Origin: Fasciolopsis buskii
Lineage: Eukaryota; Platyhelminthes; Trematoda; Plagiorchiida; Fasciolidae
Assembly (NCBI GenBank): GCA_008360955.1
Contig: LUCM01002958.1
Location: 25,239-89,238, forward strand
Length of the DNA stretch: 64,000 nt
Reading direction: 5' to 3'
The notes under the pieces are model-generated. The model was not told where the DNA came from. It did no database searches and saw nothing but the letters and a program-made list of their open reading frames with translations. Positions 25,925 through 36,972 of the stretch are shown here, one piece after another. Position 1 is the stretch's first letter; each line of letters starts with the position of its first letter. The position numbers were made by a program, and so were the translations under genes.

Positions 25925-26108
25925 TTTGTTTGATCTGACTTGACTCCAGTCGAGTTGACTGAAACTCACTTGACTCGATCCCAACTAACTCGGCCCGAAT
26001 TTACTTGATCCGATTTCACTCGGTCCAACTTGATTTGAACTGACCTGACTCACTCCCACTTGACTTTGATTTAACCTAACTTCATTTGACCTGACTCGAA
26101 TCGGCTGG
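25925..26108. repeat. Degenerate pentamer (ACTTG/TTGAC) minisatellite
   Basis: About 180 bp made of diverged ACTTGACTCGA-like units: ACTTGACTCC, GTTGACTG, ACTTGACTCGATCC, ACTTGATCCGATTTC, ACCTGACTCACTCC, ACTTGACTTTGAT, ACCTGACTCGAATC. The basic period appears to be five bases with strong drift. It directly abuts a family-A SINE on its right. Confidence 0.8.
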
Positions 26109-26112
26109 ACCC

Positions 26113-26270
26113 TTATCTTTTACTTTCTTTATTAATGAAATAACAGTGTACATCATTTTCAGGAAGGTGTCCGCAGCCAACAGAGGGCTGCCAAGTGAGG
26201 AAGTTGACCGGTGGTGGGGGGATTCGAATCCGCGACCTTCACGTCCGAACGCCACGACCACTACCGTTTT
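26113..26270 (-). mobile_element. Family-A SINE, well preserved
   Basis: The minus strand shows an intact-looking B box (GGATTCGAATCC region near 26219-26230), the CGGTCAACTTCCTCACTTGGCAGCCCTCTGTTGGC body (read in pieces), and the CTTCCTGAAAATGATGTACACTG / ATTAATAAAGAAAGTAAAAG tail. The A box is mutated. Confidence 0.9.
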
Positions 26271-29200
26271 GGATTAAAATTTGTAGACAGAATGTTCTCG
26301 TTGGTTGATATGTTCGAAGTCAATTACACAAAGCTCCTGACATCCTGTTGTTTGCACTTCCCACCATATTATTTACAGGACTGTTTTTTCAGATTTATAC
26401 GTTTTGGTCAACAACAATAAACACGAAGATCAGGTTGCCTTGTTGTGGCGTTTTCTCATTTGCTCGCAAACGTGCACGAATGCGGCAGTTGTGTTAGTCT
26501 CCGGCCTTTGTAAATGCCAGCCGCGATTCGTCAACGGCCAGCATTTTCTGCAAGATCAGTTTTATGCCTCAGTCAGTGTCGGTATAGTTTGAAATACTTC
26601 ACTCTGTTTGTCTTGGCTACGAAGAACGGAAAAGAATACCATTAACTGAAATTCTGTCATTTCGGTTAATTTTCCCAGTCACCAAGGCTAAGCGCATTGA
26701 TTCTGTGAACGGATTAAACCGGATAAATGGACCAAGTATTGAACGGACAAATGAACGAATAATGCTACACGATTCGCCGATAATTGGTCGGAATCACTGG
26801 GGCTCTCTATAAGTATGAAAGGAGAACCGGTGAGCATGACCTTGAGACTTGGAGGGGCAGGGAACTGCGTGAAGTCCCATTAGTTCTTCGTAACCTACCA
26901 AAACATACAAAACTACGCTATTTGAGTGACTTTGTCCGATCAATTCAGTGATCTATTGAAAAAAGTTCTTCTTGTAAGCTAAATCTTGATTTCTTATCCG
27001 GCTGAGGCAAGAACTGTCAAAGTCAGATCTACGCAAGTTTGGCTGTTGTTTAAATCAGCATTGTGAGACTTCTGAAATTGGCCATGCTTAGCCCATCCAG
27101 CAATTTTGGAAAGCAAACTGCAGAACTGTTTTTCAAATCATATGATAACTTCATTGTCACCACGCCTTTTCGTCAGCAAAGCATCGAGCAAGGAAGATAA
27201 TCCTAAATGGATAGAAAATGCCACACCTGAGCATATCATTTCTTGATCTCTAATGTTTGCATGCTAGTGGAAAAAATTTGGCGATTTAAAAGATATCGTA
27301 CATGTTTTCGTCAAAATAATCGTGTTCCGGGTCGTAATGTTTCCCACTTTCTGTCTACGTGTCATAATATAATGCGATAAAATTGGCCTTGACGATTTCA
27401 CCCGCTTCCGGAACCTATGGTCTTTTCCATTAAAACAAGCTGGCCACTGTGTCACTGAACTTTCTACGTTTTTGAGACTCACACACATGACTAATTTTCC
27501 CTACTAGAAGCGATACCGACCTTCATGTTCGGTTTATATACTTACATCCTAGAATTGGTTCGATCTATGCGCACTGCTCCACTGAGAATATCCAGTTGCG
27601 CTACCTTTCGTCTCTTCACCATTTGCAACCTTCCTGATCACAGATTATTCGTTGGACGCCGCGATCGGAAGTGCAAAAGTGGGAATGCAGGTCGTGAGCT
27701 TCATAAAATGATTGGTCACCTAGACCTCGATATTTTCCTGCTATCAATCTGCTTTGTGCCATAATCGTACATGGGACTTCACATGGTGCTTTGATGAGCC
27801 CGGCCCATTAGAAAGCTTGTGTTCGTGACGAACGTTTCTCTTTTCTCCACAGAGTTCATGTGCACTGCACTATACCGGCCTGATGAAAGTGCTGAATAAA
27901 CAGATTTGGGCTTGCTGCTTTACAATTTTTGAATGCAGACTATGATAATATTTATGAACTTTGAATATACCAATAAAAGTTGGACGGAAAATATCACTTC
28001 CGAATGTAAAAAACAAGAAACATTGCAACGGCTTCACTAAAGACTTTCTCATTCTGATCTCTAGTCCCCCAACACATACTGTCCATCCCGTGATTTCACC
28101 GGAGGCAAAAGAGCTTCCGAACCAACCTTAAACAACGTCGAAAATTTCAGATGAAACCGGGCCACAGTTCCAATAACCTCTCCCACCCCTCACCTGGCAA
28201 ACATCCCAACCTGTCAAATTAATCGCATAGTCAATTCTTGGACTGTCATAAGTGCGATAAGTTACATCAGTCGCATTCGTGCCCGAAAACGAATCGGTCC
28301 CCACTATTCTAAGCATTTCCGGAAATCCGGTAATACTGAAACTTTCGCATTGTTTAACATCACACAATCCGCCTCATTCTGCTTTTCCATCACTCTTCTT
28401 TCATCCTGAAGGCCTTTCCCTCTTCGACGCACTAGGTTTGCTTCCGAGTGATAAGAAATCGACGCCTATTCGAAATTGCTTCCCATATCATAGAGACATA
28501 TTAAATGGTGTTAGCAGTTCAGTAAGCTATTGAAACTATCCGAGACCTTAGTATGCAACTTCCAAACACTAGGATTTAACTGAAATATTTTGAAGGTTGT
28601 TCCGTCCTATTTTCGCCCACAGTTTACTCCAAAGTGCAATTCTTACACGCCTTCATTTTCGATTTGCATTCCCTATACACGGGCTAACGGTAGTATTCTT
28701 ATTAGTAGTACTCTATTTAAGGATAGTGGATTGAACATCGTGCTCTGGTCAAAAATCAACGCAAATTTGACGACTTTGTGCTGATAACGCCAACCGACAA
28801 GTTGAGCGACCAGTGGTTGTCTATTATAAAAAATCATTAGTTTTGATTAATAAGTTAAGTTATTTACGAAATTGAATTATTTAACTAAAATATTTATACC
28901 TAAAATTGATGCTTGTATCCGTTCAAATTCGCTTCTCCTACTAGATATTTTTTGAGTGCGCTCGATAGCAGCCGGGAGATAGAATTGATTGAAGATTTGC
29001 AGGCCGGAATAAGAACTGACATCTTCTTCTCTCTCCTTTACAAAACACTTTGACGTTCGTCGCGTTAATCTGCCTTATTCCGATTCCCGTTGGTACTTCT
29101 GCCGTTCAGCCTGGTCTCTCCAGTCTCGTTAGTTGATCCAAATCCCGCAACCTATTGCTTAATTCCCGCAAATGCATGGATATTATTTTCGCCTTTATAA

Positions 29201-32200
29201 AATCTCTGAATGTTTACTAATATCAATCTACAGAACACAGACGAAGTGCGACAGTTGTCTTCTGAGAACCTTGAAATTTCGAACAACCACAGCGGTTTCT
29301 GTTTTCACCAAGCATGAAGCAGGTGTAGAATGATCACGCGATTTTAAATAGCAAGTTGGATATTGATCCACTGTAAAAAAATCCCTCCGGAAAAATCGAA
29401 TCAAAGGTCCTGCTACTGAAAACCATTTAATGTGGTGACAATATAAAATTTTCCATATACGACTGAGAACAGTTGGTGGCTCATAACACTGCGGTAATGT
29501 GGCTTGACACAAGAAATCACAAAACGCCTGATTGGAAGAAAATGGACGTGATTGAGAGTCCACTTACTGCTTTTGTTCTCCTTTTCGTGTTTTGTTACTA
29601 CCTACCAGTCAGTAGCTAGCCAGTGTATCCGACAATTCCAAAATCGTCGTGGTTGTCTTCATGAAACCTGTGAATCGTAATTTGGCGAGCATTTGGACGC
29701 AGTTATTTGGTGATCTTCCACTGAAATCATCTAGCCGCGACATTTTCTTGTTCATAAATGCCATTTTTTGCTTCGCATTTAGGTTCACTTTTATCTCAAC
29801 TTTAGCTGGCTGTTGCAACGCATTGTACTAATGCAACCGCTTTAAAAACACGAGGATTTCGATTGTCTTTCGACGTTTATTGAACTTTGGATATGAAAAC
29901 TGGGGTGGAAACCACTGTATACCAATAATTTAAAATTTAAAGTCTAAAACATGTTCACTCAAGCGAAAACTACAAATGACAGGCACAATTATGCCCCATC
30001 CTAAGTTCTTTCTAGTTTACGCCAAAAGAAGTTTGAATGACGAAAAAGCAAATTTTCAGTTGTTTTCGTGAAGCGTATCAAAAAGATTGACTAGTGATCA
30101 TTGTTGACCTAACGTTTGAGGAGACGGGATGGGGCCACGGGAGATGGAAATCGGAGACGATATACCATACTTATGTATTCATTGTCACATAGATGAAGAG
30201 CTCAAGTTAACAAAATGCAGAAAGAGAGCTGGAACGATTTTTTGGAGATGCTCTGTACATAAGGAGTATGCTACCATTACGAATAAAATATTTTGCTCAT
30301 AAATCTGAGTACAGGTCATGTCCCGTCAGAACCAATGACTAAGGATGAAAATGATGGGCACGAAAGTGGAAAGAAAAAAAGATTTCACCACACATGGCAG
30401 TTTCTCTATTTCCCACCTCTATGTTATCGAGGATCTATCAAGACTCACGATTCATTTGTGATCTTCTTGCTACCCGGGTGCCGAAACCTAAGTAGTGTCG
30501 ATTTAGGGGCACTGCCGTGAGCCTTTGACCAAATGTCCTAACTCACAAGGCAGTAGGACTATTGGACGGTGATGCAACCCATCGAGGACCAGGGACTGAC
30601 TGGTCAGCTCATGAGCCATTCGAATGAAGCTAAGCATCCTAGATTCCCCGTAAATCCCTTCGCTGCAGACATCCGTGAGCACACGGCTGTACGCTTCATG
30701 TGTCGTCTGTGTTTGGTTTACTCGCCTCTTTTGACCTAACTAAAAAGGATCACTCAACTCGATGAAGAGCACCGGGAATTCGCCGTCGTCCTCTGCGACG
30801 GGAATATAATGCATAAGACTTTGTCAGTAGGAGCCACTGGAGACAAACGGTCATCTGGGAGCATTTCGAGGGATGTTCGGAATGAGTAGATGACTGGTAG
30901 CTGAAAGCTCAACTCCCGATCACGATGAGACATTTGGAAATGAGATATTTCTTTAATTAATGCTGATTAGAACAATAATTCGAAAAGGGTGAATTCCGAA
31001 TACCTGAGCATCGGAGACATCAATTAATGGGACAAGATTTGATTGGTCGACATTGTTCAGTGCCATACAATAAGGAAAGCAACAATGGCTGACCTGTATT
31101 CACTATTCGTGAAAAAAATGAAAACAAAGAATGATTGGTTTGACGTCAAAAAGCTGGCAAGAGAGTTGCCAAGAATAAACTCTTTCAATTTCCAAATTTG
31201 TGAGGCAGAAAAAAGGAATTTCGTAGCATGAAATTTTTAAATGTTTAATCTTGCTTGATACAAACGGAGTTGGGCAAAGTTTCCAGGTGACTGGTAACGC
31301 ACCTTTTCAGATTTTGGGCGCACTCATGCAACTCACCTGTTGACTAAATAGATCAGACACAAAGATGAGCTCGTTTTAGTCGTTCATTTTGCTTCCATCT
31401 ATAGTCACAGATCAATACAAGTTTTTTGTGTACCCACAAAGCAATAAAACGGTGCCCATTTTAAGTCTAGATTTGGAGGTAACTTTAAAGTTGACTGGTC
31501 AGCAGCTACTGATTGGGTGGTGAACAGTTTCTTTCAGTTTTACACAGCTAACGGATTTTGTGACTGGATATGGTAGAGATGAGTTATTCAGAGAATCGAT
31601 AATGGATTCAGTTCATTTAACGCTTTTCAGGACAGTTTGGACAGTACTATCAATTATGTAGTTTTTTCTCTTGAATGAGACCATTTTGATGCAAGACATT
31701 CGTTTCAACTGGCCGATGACTGGGGATGGGGATGGAAATATAAGATTTTTAAAAACGCTAGGATATAAACCAGTCTACATGTTTTGTCCGGTGCCCAAAT
31801 CAAATAACCGGGCCCTGGCATTCGGATAATCAGCTTTTGATCTTTTACCAAACAATCATGGCTTCGATCTGACGAAAACGTGCTGAAAAGTCTGCAGTTT
31901 TGGGCGAGACTCCATTGCATCAACAAACTCATCTTTCACCTATAGGCTTTGCCCGTAAAATTATATACATATTTGATCGAGCAGGGTTCAATAACCCTAG
32001 CCCTACTTTCCTATCATTGCCTCTTCATGTGATGCTTTCTCCTAAACCATTGGTTAAGGCCTATCTGCAGGATGAAACGAGGCATTTTCTGGTGTTCATT
32101 ATCAACAATCATCCCGTGGTAATCACGAATCCCAGTATGAACTTGGTTTTACCCTTTCCAAATGATCCGTGTTCAGGTTGATTCGTTGAGTTCACGCAGT

Positions 32201-32389
32201 TCTTTTAAATATCTATGTTTGGTACTCTTTGGTTTACTGGATCTGAACAAGATCCGCTCGGGTCGTGATTTTGATTACATTCCCCATGGTGCAGCTGATT
32301 CCTAAGGCGAGAATTATCTTTTAAATTGTGCGCTGTTTTGTCTCGCCAGTCGAGTGATCCGAAGCATAGCATCACCTTTACTTAGCCCA
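26271..32389. other. No recognisable gene (6.1 kb)
   Basis: Many short open frames on both strands (for example 28279-28533 plus, 29228-29563 minus) are of chance size and match no family I know. No short-element copy was recognised. This is the longest stretch of the window in which I see nothing. Confidence 0.4.
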
Positions 32390-32572
32390 GGAAGAAGGCT
32401 TTGACCGGCGAATAAGGTTGTGGCGTTCGAACGCGAAGGTCGCGGGTTTGAATTCCCCCACAGCCAATCAGTTTCTCTTCTTGGTAGCCCTCTGTTGGCC
32501 GCGGCCCCCTTCCTAAAATATGATACACACTATTGTTCCATTAATAAAGGAAGTAAACGATAAAAGATAAAC
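32390..32572 (+). mobile_element. Family-A SINE, well preserved
   Basis: The plus strand reads GGCGAATAAGG (A-box remnant), GGTCGCGGGTTTGAATTCCC (B box), GGTAGCCCTCTGTTGGCCGC, CCCCCTTCCTAAAATATGAT, TTAATAAAGGAAGTAAACG and a GATAAAAGATAAAC tail. It lies downstream of the mannosidase gene on the opposite strand. Confidence 0.92.
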
Positions 32573-32637
32573 AGTTCAATCTGTATCGAGTTACTTGCCA
32601 TCTGCTACGCCATTCCACTATGGTTATGCATTTCATT

Positions 32638-32668
32638 TGATGATGACGATGATGATGATGATGATTTC
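32638..32668. repeat. Short (GAT)n run
   Basis: A roughly 30-bp GATGATGACGATGATGATGAT run. Its complement gives a false poly-Ser frame. Confidence 0.9.
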
Positions 32669-33449
32669 CAAGTACAAACAACTGATCGGGTGTGTAGTGT
32701 AACAGTTCCCATCACTGTGAGCACGAAATGATTAGAATTCCAGTGACCATCGCTAATTATGATCCGTATGTCTATACGGTCTCGCGGCGAGCCTCGGTAA
32801 CCAAGGCATGCACTTTTGAAGTGACTGGGTTGACTAGGTGTGACACAGAACGTTACAACTTGCAAGGTGACATTGAAACACTGAAACATGTGCAAAGTTT
32901 GCAATGGTCTGCAAAATCCGAACAAATAAATGTATATTGAGAACAAACACCATTTGGACTCATAGTCAACCTGTATAACGTGTTTTTAGCTAATTCTGGG
33001 CAAAGTTCGATGCGGTAGGCCTGGATATCTGTAAGCAAGTTAAAAAATCGATGCCAGGCTCCAGAACCGATTGCGTCGATTGTTTGAATCGAATACTACA
33101 ATGCGACACAACGAATTAATTCATTGACGATGTCACGTCATCAATGTGTGCTCCAGGGGCAAATAGAGTATCTCGACAAGATTCGGGTGCATACGGAGGA
33201 GATAAAATGAGTTAAGCCCGTCATCATATGAATTTTGGACGGGTTCAACTAATCTTATCCGACTGGGCACGGACCCGCCATTTGTGGACCCGTAAATGTT
33301 GTTGATGAATCCAGTTCAACCTACCTTACTCAGTTGACCATGGTCTTTGTGATTGGGGTGAGCGATTGAGGATATTCGTTTTCTCCAACACCATTAATCA
33401 TCTGCTTCCTTCGGATAGAAGAAATTCATCAATATTCTGACCAAATCAT
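32669..33449. other. Downstream flank of the mannosidase gene
   Basis: No gene was recognised. Short overlapping frames on both strands near 32728-33038 are shadows of each other. Confidence 0.4.
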
Positions 33450-33455
33450 TTTATT
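33450..33455 (-). terminator. Probable poly(A) signal of the mannosidase gene
   Basis: The first canonical AATAAA I find downstream of the mannosidase stop codon lies about 270 bases past it on the minus strand. It sits in GCCTGAATAAAATG. A 3' UTR of roughly 290 bases would be unremarkable. Confidence 0.5.
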
Positions 33456-33721
33456 CAGGCTATGAAAAAGAATATGCATAAAATAAGAATGTAAAGTAAA
33501 ATATTTTGAAACAAAGCCAGAAGTGTGTGTGTTTAACGCGATAACGCGTACAAGGGTGATGGGGATACTAGAACACTTCTGTTCAATCTTCCGAATAAAC
33601 CTGAACAATCATCTAGTCAGTTTCGTTGATATTTGTTGAATAAAAGGAATTCATTTAATTTGCTCATGGTCGTTGGGAGCGGGAAGGAGAAAGGAGGAGA
33701 CGGTGGTAAATAAACAACTAT

Positions 33722-34272
33722 TCAGAAGCCTCTCTTAGTTTCCGGCTGATAGTCAAGAATGAACGTCGAGATTGTACTCGGTTGCAACGTAACCACAACA
33801 TTTGACGATGTTTTGGTCAACCACGATGGTCTGCTCAAACCTGGGATCTCAGTGGGCCAGTTTAGCCGGCGTGCTTGGGCCACCTCTTTGTCCTGATCCG
33901 CAGTCAGAGTAACTTCACGAGCTTCCGTGACTCGAACACCTCGGAATCGGTAGGTTAGGTCAATCTGTTCGGCGTTGTGTGTTTCCAAAGAACCTAAATG
34001 TTCCAGTCGCAACAGGATTTGATTTTTCTCCCCCGGGTCCGCATTGCTGCGCATTAGAGGCCAGGCGATCAAACTGAGTAAATGAATATGTGGCGGGAAC
34101 TCCGCGTTCAAAGCACTCCAGTGGAGGCTGTCCTGCAACTGTGGAGGTCGCGCAGCTTGGCCAATAACCACTTTTATTGGTCTAGCTAGTTGGCTTGCCA
34201 CGTGTTGATCATCCGCCTCGACCACGATCAACTCGTCCAATCGGAGTCGATGAGTGCCACGAACAACCAGGC
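33722..34272 (-). CDS. MAN2B1: Lysosomal alpha-mannosidase, C-terminal exon
   Basis: Last exon of the gene, 551 bases including the TGA stop. The acceptor is CTCATTTCAG at 34282-34273. The exon begins with the last two bases of a Gly codon, matching the phase-1 donor at 39794. It encodes the C-terminal beta-sandwich part of the GH38 protein, starting (G)LVVRGTHRLRL, with HIHLLSLIAWPL and ILLRLEHLGS in the middle and a LDYQPETKRGF end. HLLSL and LLRLEH are recognisable landmarks of lysosomal alpha-mannosidases. In that family the C-terminal domains pack around the catalytic domain and stabilise it in the acidic lysosome. There is no transmembrane anchor or retention signal, as expected for a soluble lysosomal hydrolase. 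Confidence 0.9.
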
Positions 34273-34571
34273 CTGAAATGAGTGAAACGCGCCCCAGCAG
34301 CACAAATTGATTAGAAACTAGATAAAACCTGACCAAAATCTGATTTTCGACCTGATTTTGGCTAGTTTCCAATCGGTTGTGCAGCCCAGGCGTGTTAGAA
34401 AATTATATTGAGTCCTCATTTGTGATTAGATTGCACCGAATGCATGATGCAATTCTATTGGCATTCCTAACCCTAAACAACAGTGACACATTCGGCATAA
34501 TTATACCAATGATAATAACAGTAATAATTAAATGCGGGACCAATGTGGTGTAACTTGGAGAACCGCTCCAC

Positions 34572-34602
34572 GAACCATAAATATATATATATATATGTGT
34601 AG

Positions 34603-34635
<33 letters not shown>

Positions 34636-34638
34636 AAG
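34572..34638. repeat. (TA)n-(GA)n compound microsatellite
   Basis: Two TA runs separated by GTGTAGA, then a GA run, inside the mannosidase intron. Confidence 0.95.
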
Positions 34639-35050
34639 AGACAGTCGTCAACAAAAGACCGACGACGACGGACCGCGTACTCAATTTCAAAAGCAAACAT
34701 CCAACCTGCCACCTAAAGAGCTGTGTGCGCACCCTGTTCCACTGAGCCGACACACTGCAGTACGCAGCACCAACGGGAACAAGAGCAATCTAGGTTGTTC
34801 ACATTATTTGCGGTCAATGGATATCCAGAATCTTTTATCAACGCCTGTATTCACAGAAAACAGAAGGCAAACACTAAGAGGACCAAATCGATCGTGGTAC
34901 TTCCACATATGCGGGGAGTATCCGAAGCGGTCGAACGCATCCTATGTCCACTAGATATCACAATCGCCCACAAACCGACCGGCACCCTGAGAACTACTGT
35001 ATTCACCGGAAAATATTGCTACATTTGAGTAGCAGGAGATTGAATGTTTT

Positions 35051-35523
35051 CATGAAGTAATTCATTCACCATGTGATATCATCGCTCAACTCACCATAAA
35101 GAAACCATGGAAGCACTGTACAGTTGTTTCATCCTTGTTAGGAATGATGAGCAGTGCATATGGACCGCGCCCGAACTGGGACGCGAACCCGAAACGAACG
35201 ATTGTGAGTCGAACGCCTTAGCCATTACGCTACCGGGCAGGCTCTGAACGGTTTGTTGAAATTCACCACATGATGTTGCACCTATCCGTCACTGGTTTGC
35301 ACGCAAACTGTCCGTTAGCTCAGAGCGATCGACTCCTACTGAGAGATGACTTCTCTGCAGGTAGCCTAAGTACGACGAAGGCTTTGGATATGACCTACAG
35401 AGCTCGATTACTTCGTGCATGCACTGCTGATTATTCCTAACAAGGATGAAACAACTGTACAGTGCTTCCATTGGTTTTTTATGGTGAGTTGAGCGATGAT
35501 ACCACATGGTGAATTATTTCATG
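35051..35523 (-). mobile_element. Complete family-B element: tRNA-like head inside ~105-bp inverted repeats
   Basis: The left arm (35051-35159) and right arm (35419-35523) are reverse complements. By eye there are about four substitutions plus three small indels, the largest a 4-base TTCA duplication in the left arm. Between them, 259 bases hold a minus-strand tRNA-like head with an A box at 35232-35222 (TAGCGTAATGG, fits TRGYNNARNGG) and a B box at 35189-35179 (GGTTCGCGTCC, one mismatch to GGTTCGANTCC), then an internal segment. Copies near 23.9 and 40.4 kb share that internal segment, so this is a repeated unit and not two SINEs that inserted head to head by accident. No target-site duplication was evident. 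The element carries no coding frame, so it would depend on enzymes supplied by another element. Confidence 0.8.
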
Positions 35524-36794
35524 CGAAGAAAAGCTCTTAGGGTTGCATTGCCGAATTACTGAAGATCAACGAATGAACTTTGAAAAGACGGATTTAAGAT
35601 TACAGACGTGATGGCGACTACGTACCCTATCAGGGAAATGAATGTGGTAGGAAAACCTTTAGAATGAAAGACAGATTATTTGTCGGAAATATCAAATGTA
35701 GTCATCTAATAATACAACGCACTTCCTATCGGGCAAGACTCGCCACAAGAACGCTACTGGGATAAGATCTTTTCCATAGCTACCTAATTTCTTGGACACG
35801 AACAAACTCAAACGATGAAGAATTTTCCAGATCTTACGATTAAACATCGGTGATAGCCACCTGCTGACGGACAGGCTGCAACAGACGCACAGTTCTTGTT
35901 TATTCCAGCTACCAAATTCGTAGGTGTAAACTATCGATTTGCATACCATTTGATTTCCTCACAATACAACGTCATCACAATTAAAGTCCAGTTTTGTTTG
36001 AGATCTTTTTTGGATCTGGGCGGAGTTAACAGAACGACCTTGAAATTTAAAGAGTGGTATTATTCTAGCTTTTATTAGACACAATTCACGTGATATTTGT
36101 ATGAGCGAATAAACTTTCCGTGGAAGCACAATACCAATCTTGTTGTTCGAGCACCTTGTGTTTTCTTGCGCAAACATCGGTATATCTCTACACTATGAAC
36201 TGATGTGCATCGCCAGAATTTAATTCGTATGGTCTCGAGTGTACACGTAAGTTTTCGCGGAAGATTCGTCTATTGAATCAAAACTTCCTATGTTTTTCAT
36301 TTCCGCTAGAGACATTCTATCCTACTTCTTAAAGTTTGTTCAGCTAGGCATGACAAAAAACTATTAACCAATCACAGTTGCGATTCTTCCATTAGCTATT
36401 TCACGAATAGCTTATCTGATGACAATCTATTCCGGTTATTTGTAATATTCGCCCTCCCCGTTTTTGATATCCATGTCACGGGAATCTATCAACGAACTGA
36501 AAGTTTTATCATCCACCTTTGTAAGACTCCGAAGTATTCTGCTAGACTGTTCGTCTTCGCTTTGACCTACCTGGCCTGATTGTTCAGCTGGCTGACTGGA
36601 AAATTATCTTTCTGAAGATTGACTATTTTAGCTGGACAAAACAATTGGTGTCGTTTCGAATGAATACTACGAAGTGACCATTTGAAATGAATGAAGCCCC
36701 ACGATAAAGCTGAGATCTAGTCAAACGTGGACAACAATTCACGCGTGTCCTAAACTAGCTAATTCGCGGTATAAATTCTACTTCATATTTCTGA

Positions 36795-36972
36795 TCGGTC
36801 TTGATTAGGCGGATAAGGTCGTGTCGTTTGGATGTGATGGTCTTGAGTTCGAATCCCTCCATGGTCACTCAACTTGCCATTTTGGCAAACTCTCTGTTGG
36901 ACACAACCACCTTCCGGAAAGCGATGTGCAGTGTTATTTCACTAACGAAGAAAGCAAAGGATAAAAGCTAAA
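36795..36972 (+). mobile_element. Family-A SINE, full length
   Basis: The plus strand reads TTAGGCGGATAAGG (A-box region), GAGTTCGAATCCCTCC (B box), CAACTTGCCATTTTGGCAAACTCTCTGTTGG (read in pieces), GATGTGCAGTGTTATTTCACTAA and a GGATAAAAGCTAAATGAC tail. It lies in the mannosidase intron, antisense to the gene. Confidence 0.88.

Noticed and set aside
26211..26420. Frame beginning GFESATF-like (also 7516-7698 on the minus strand, GFEPATF)
   Set aside because: This peptide is the usual translation of a tRNA-derived SINE head and B box, not a gene.
34403..35028. Plus- and minus-strand frames of 79-140 codons around an AT/GA microsatellite
   Set aside because: Frames on both strands run through the microsatellite and overlap each other; they lie inside a mannosidase intron and have no family resemblance.
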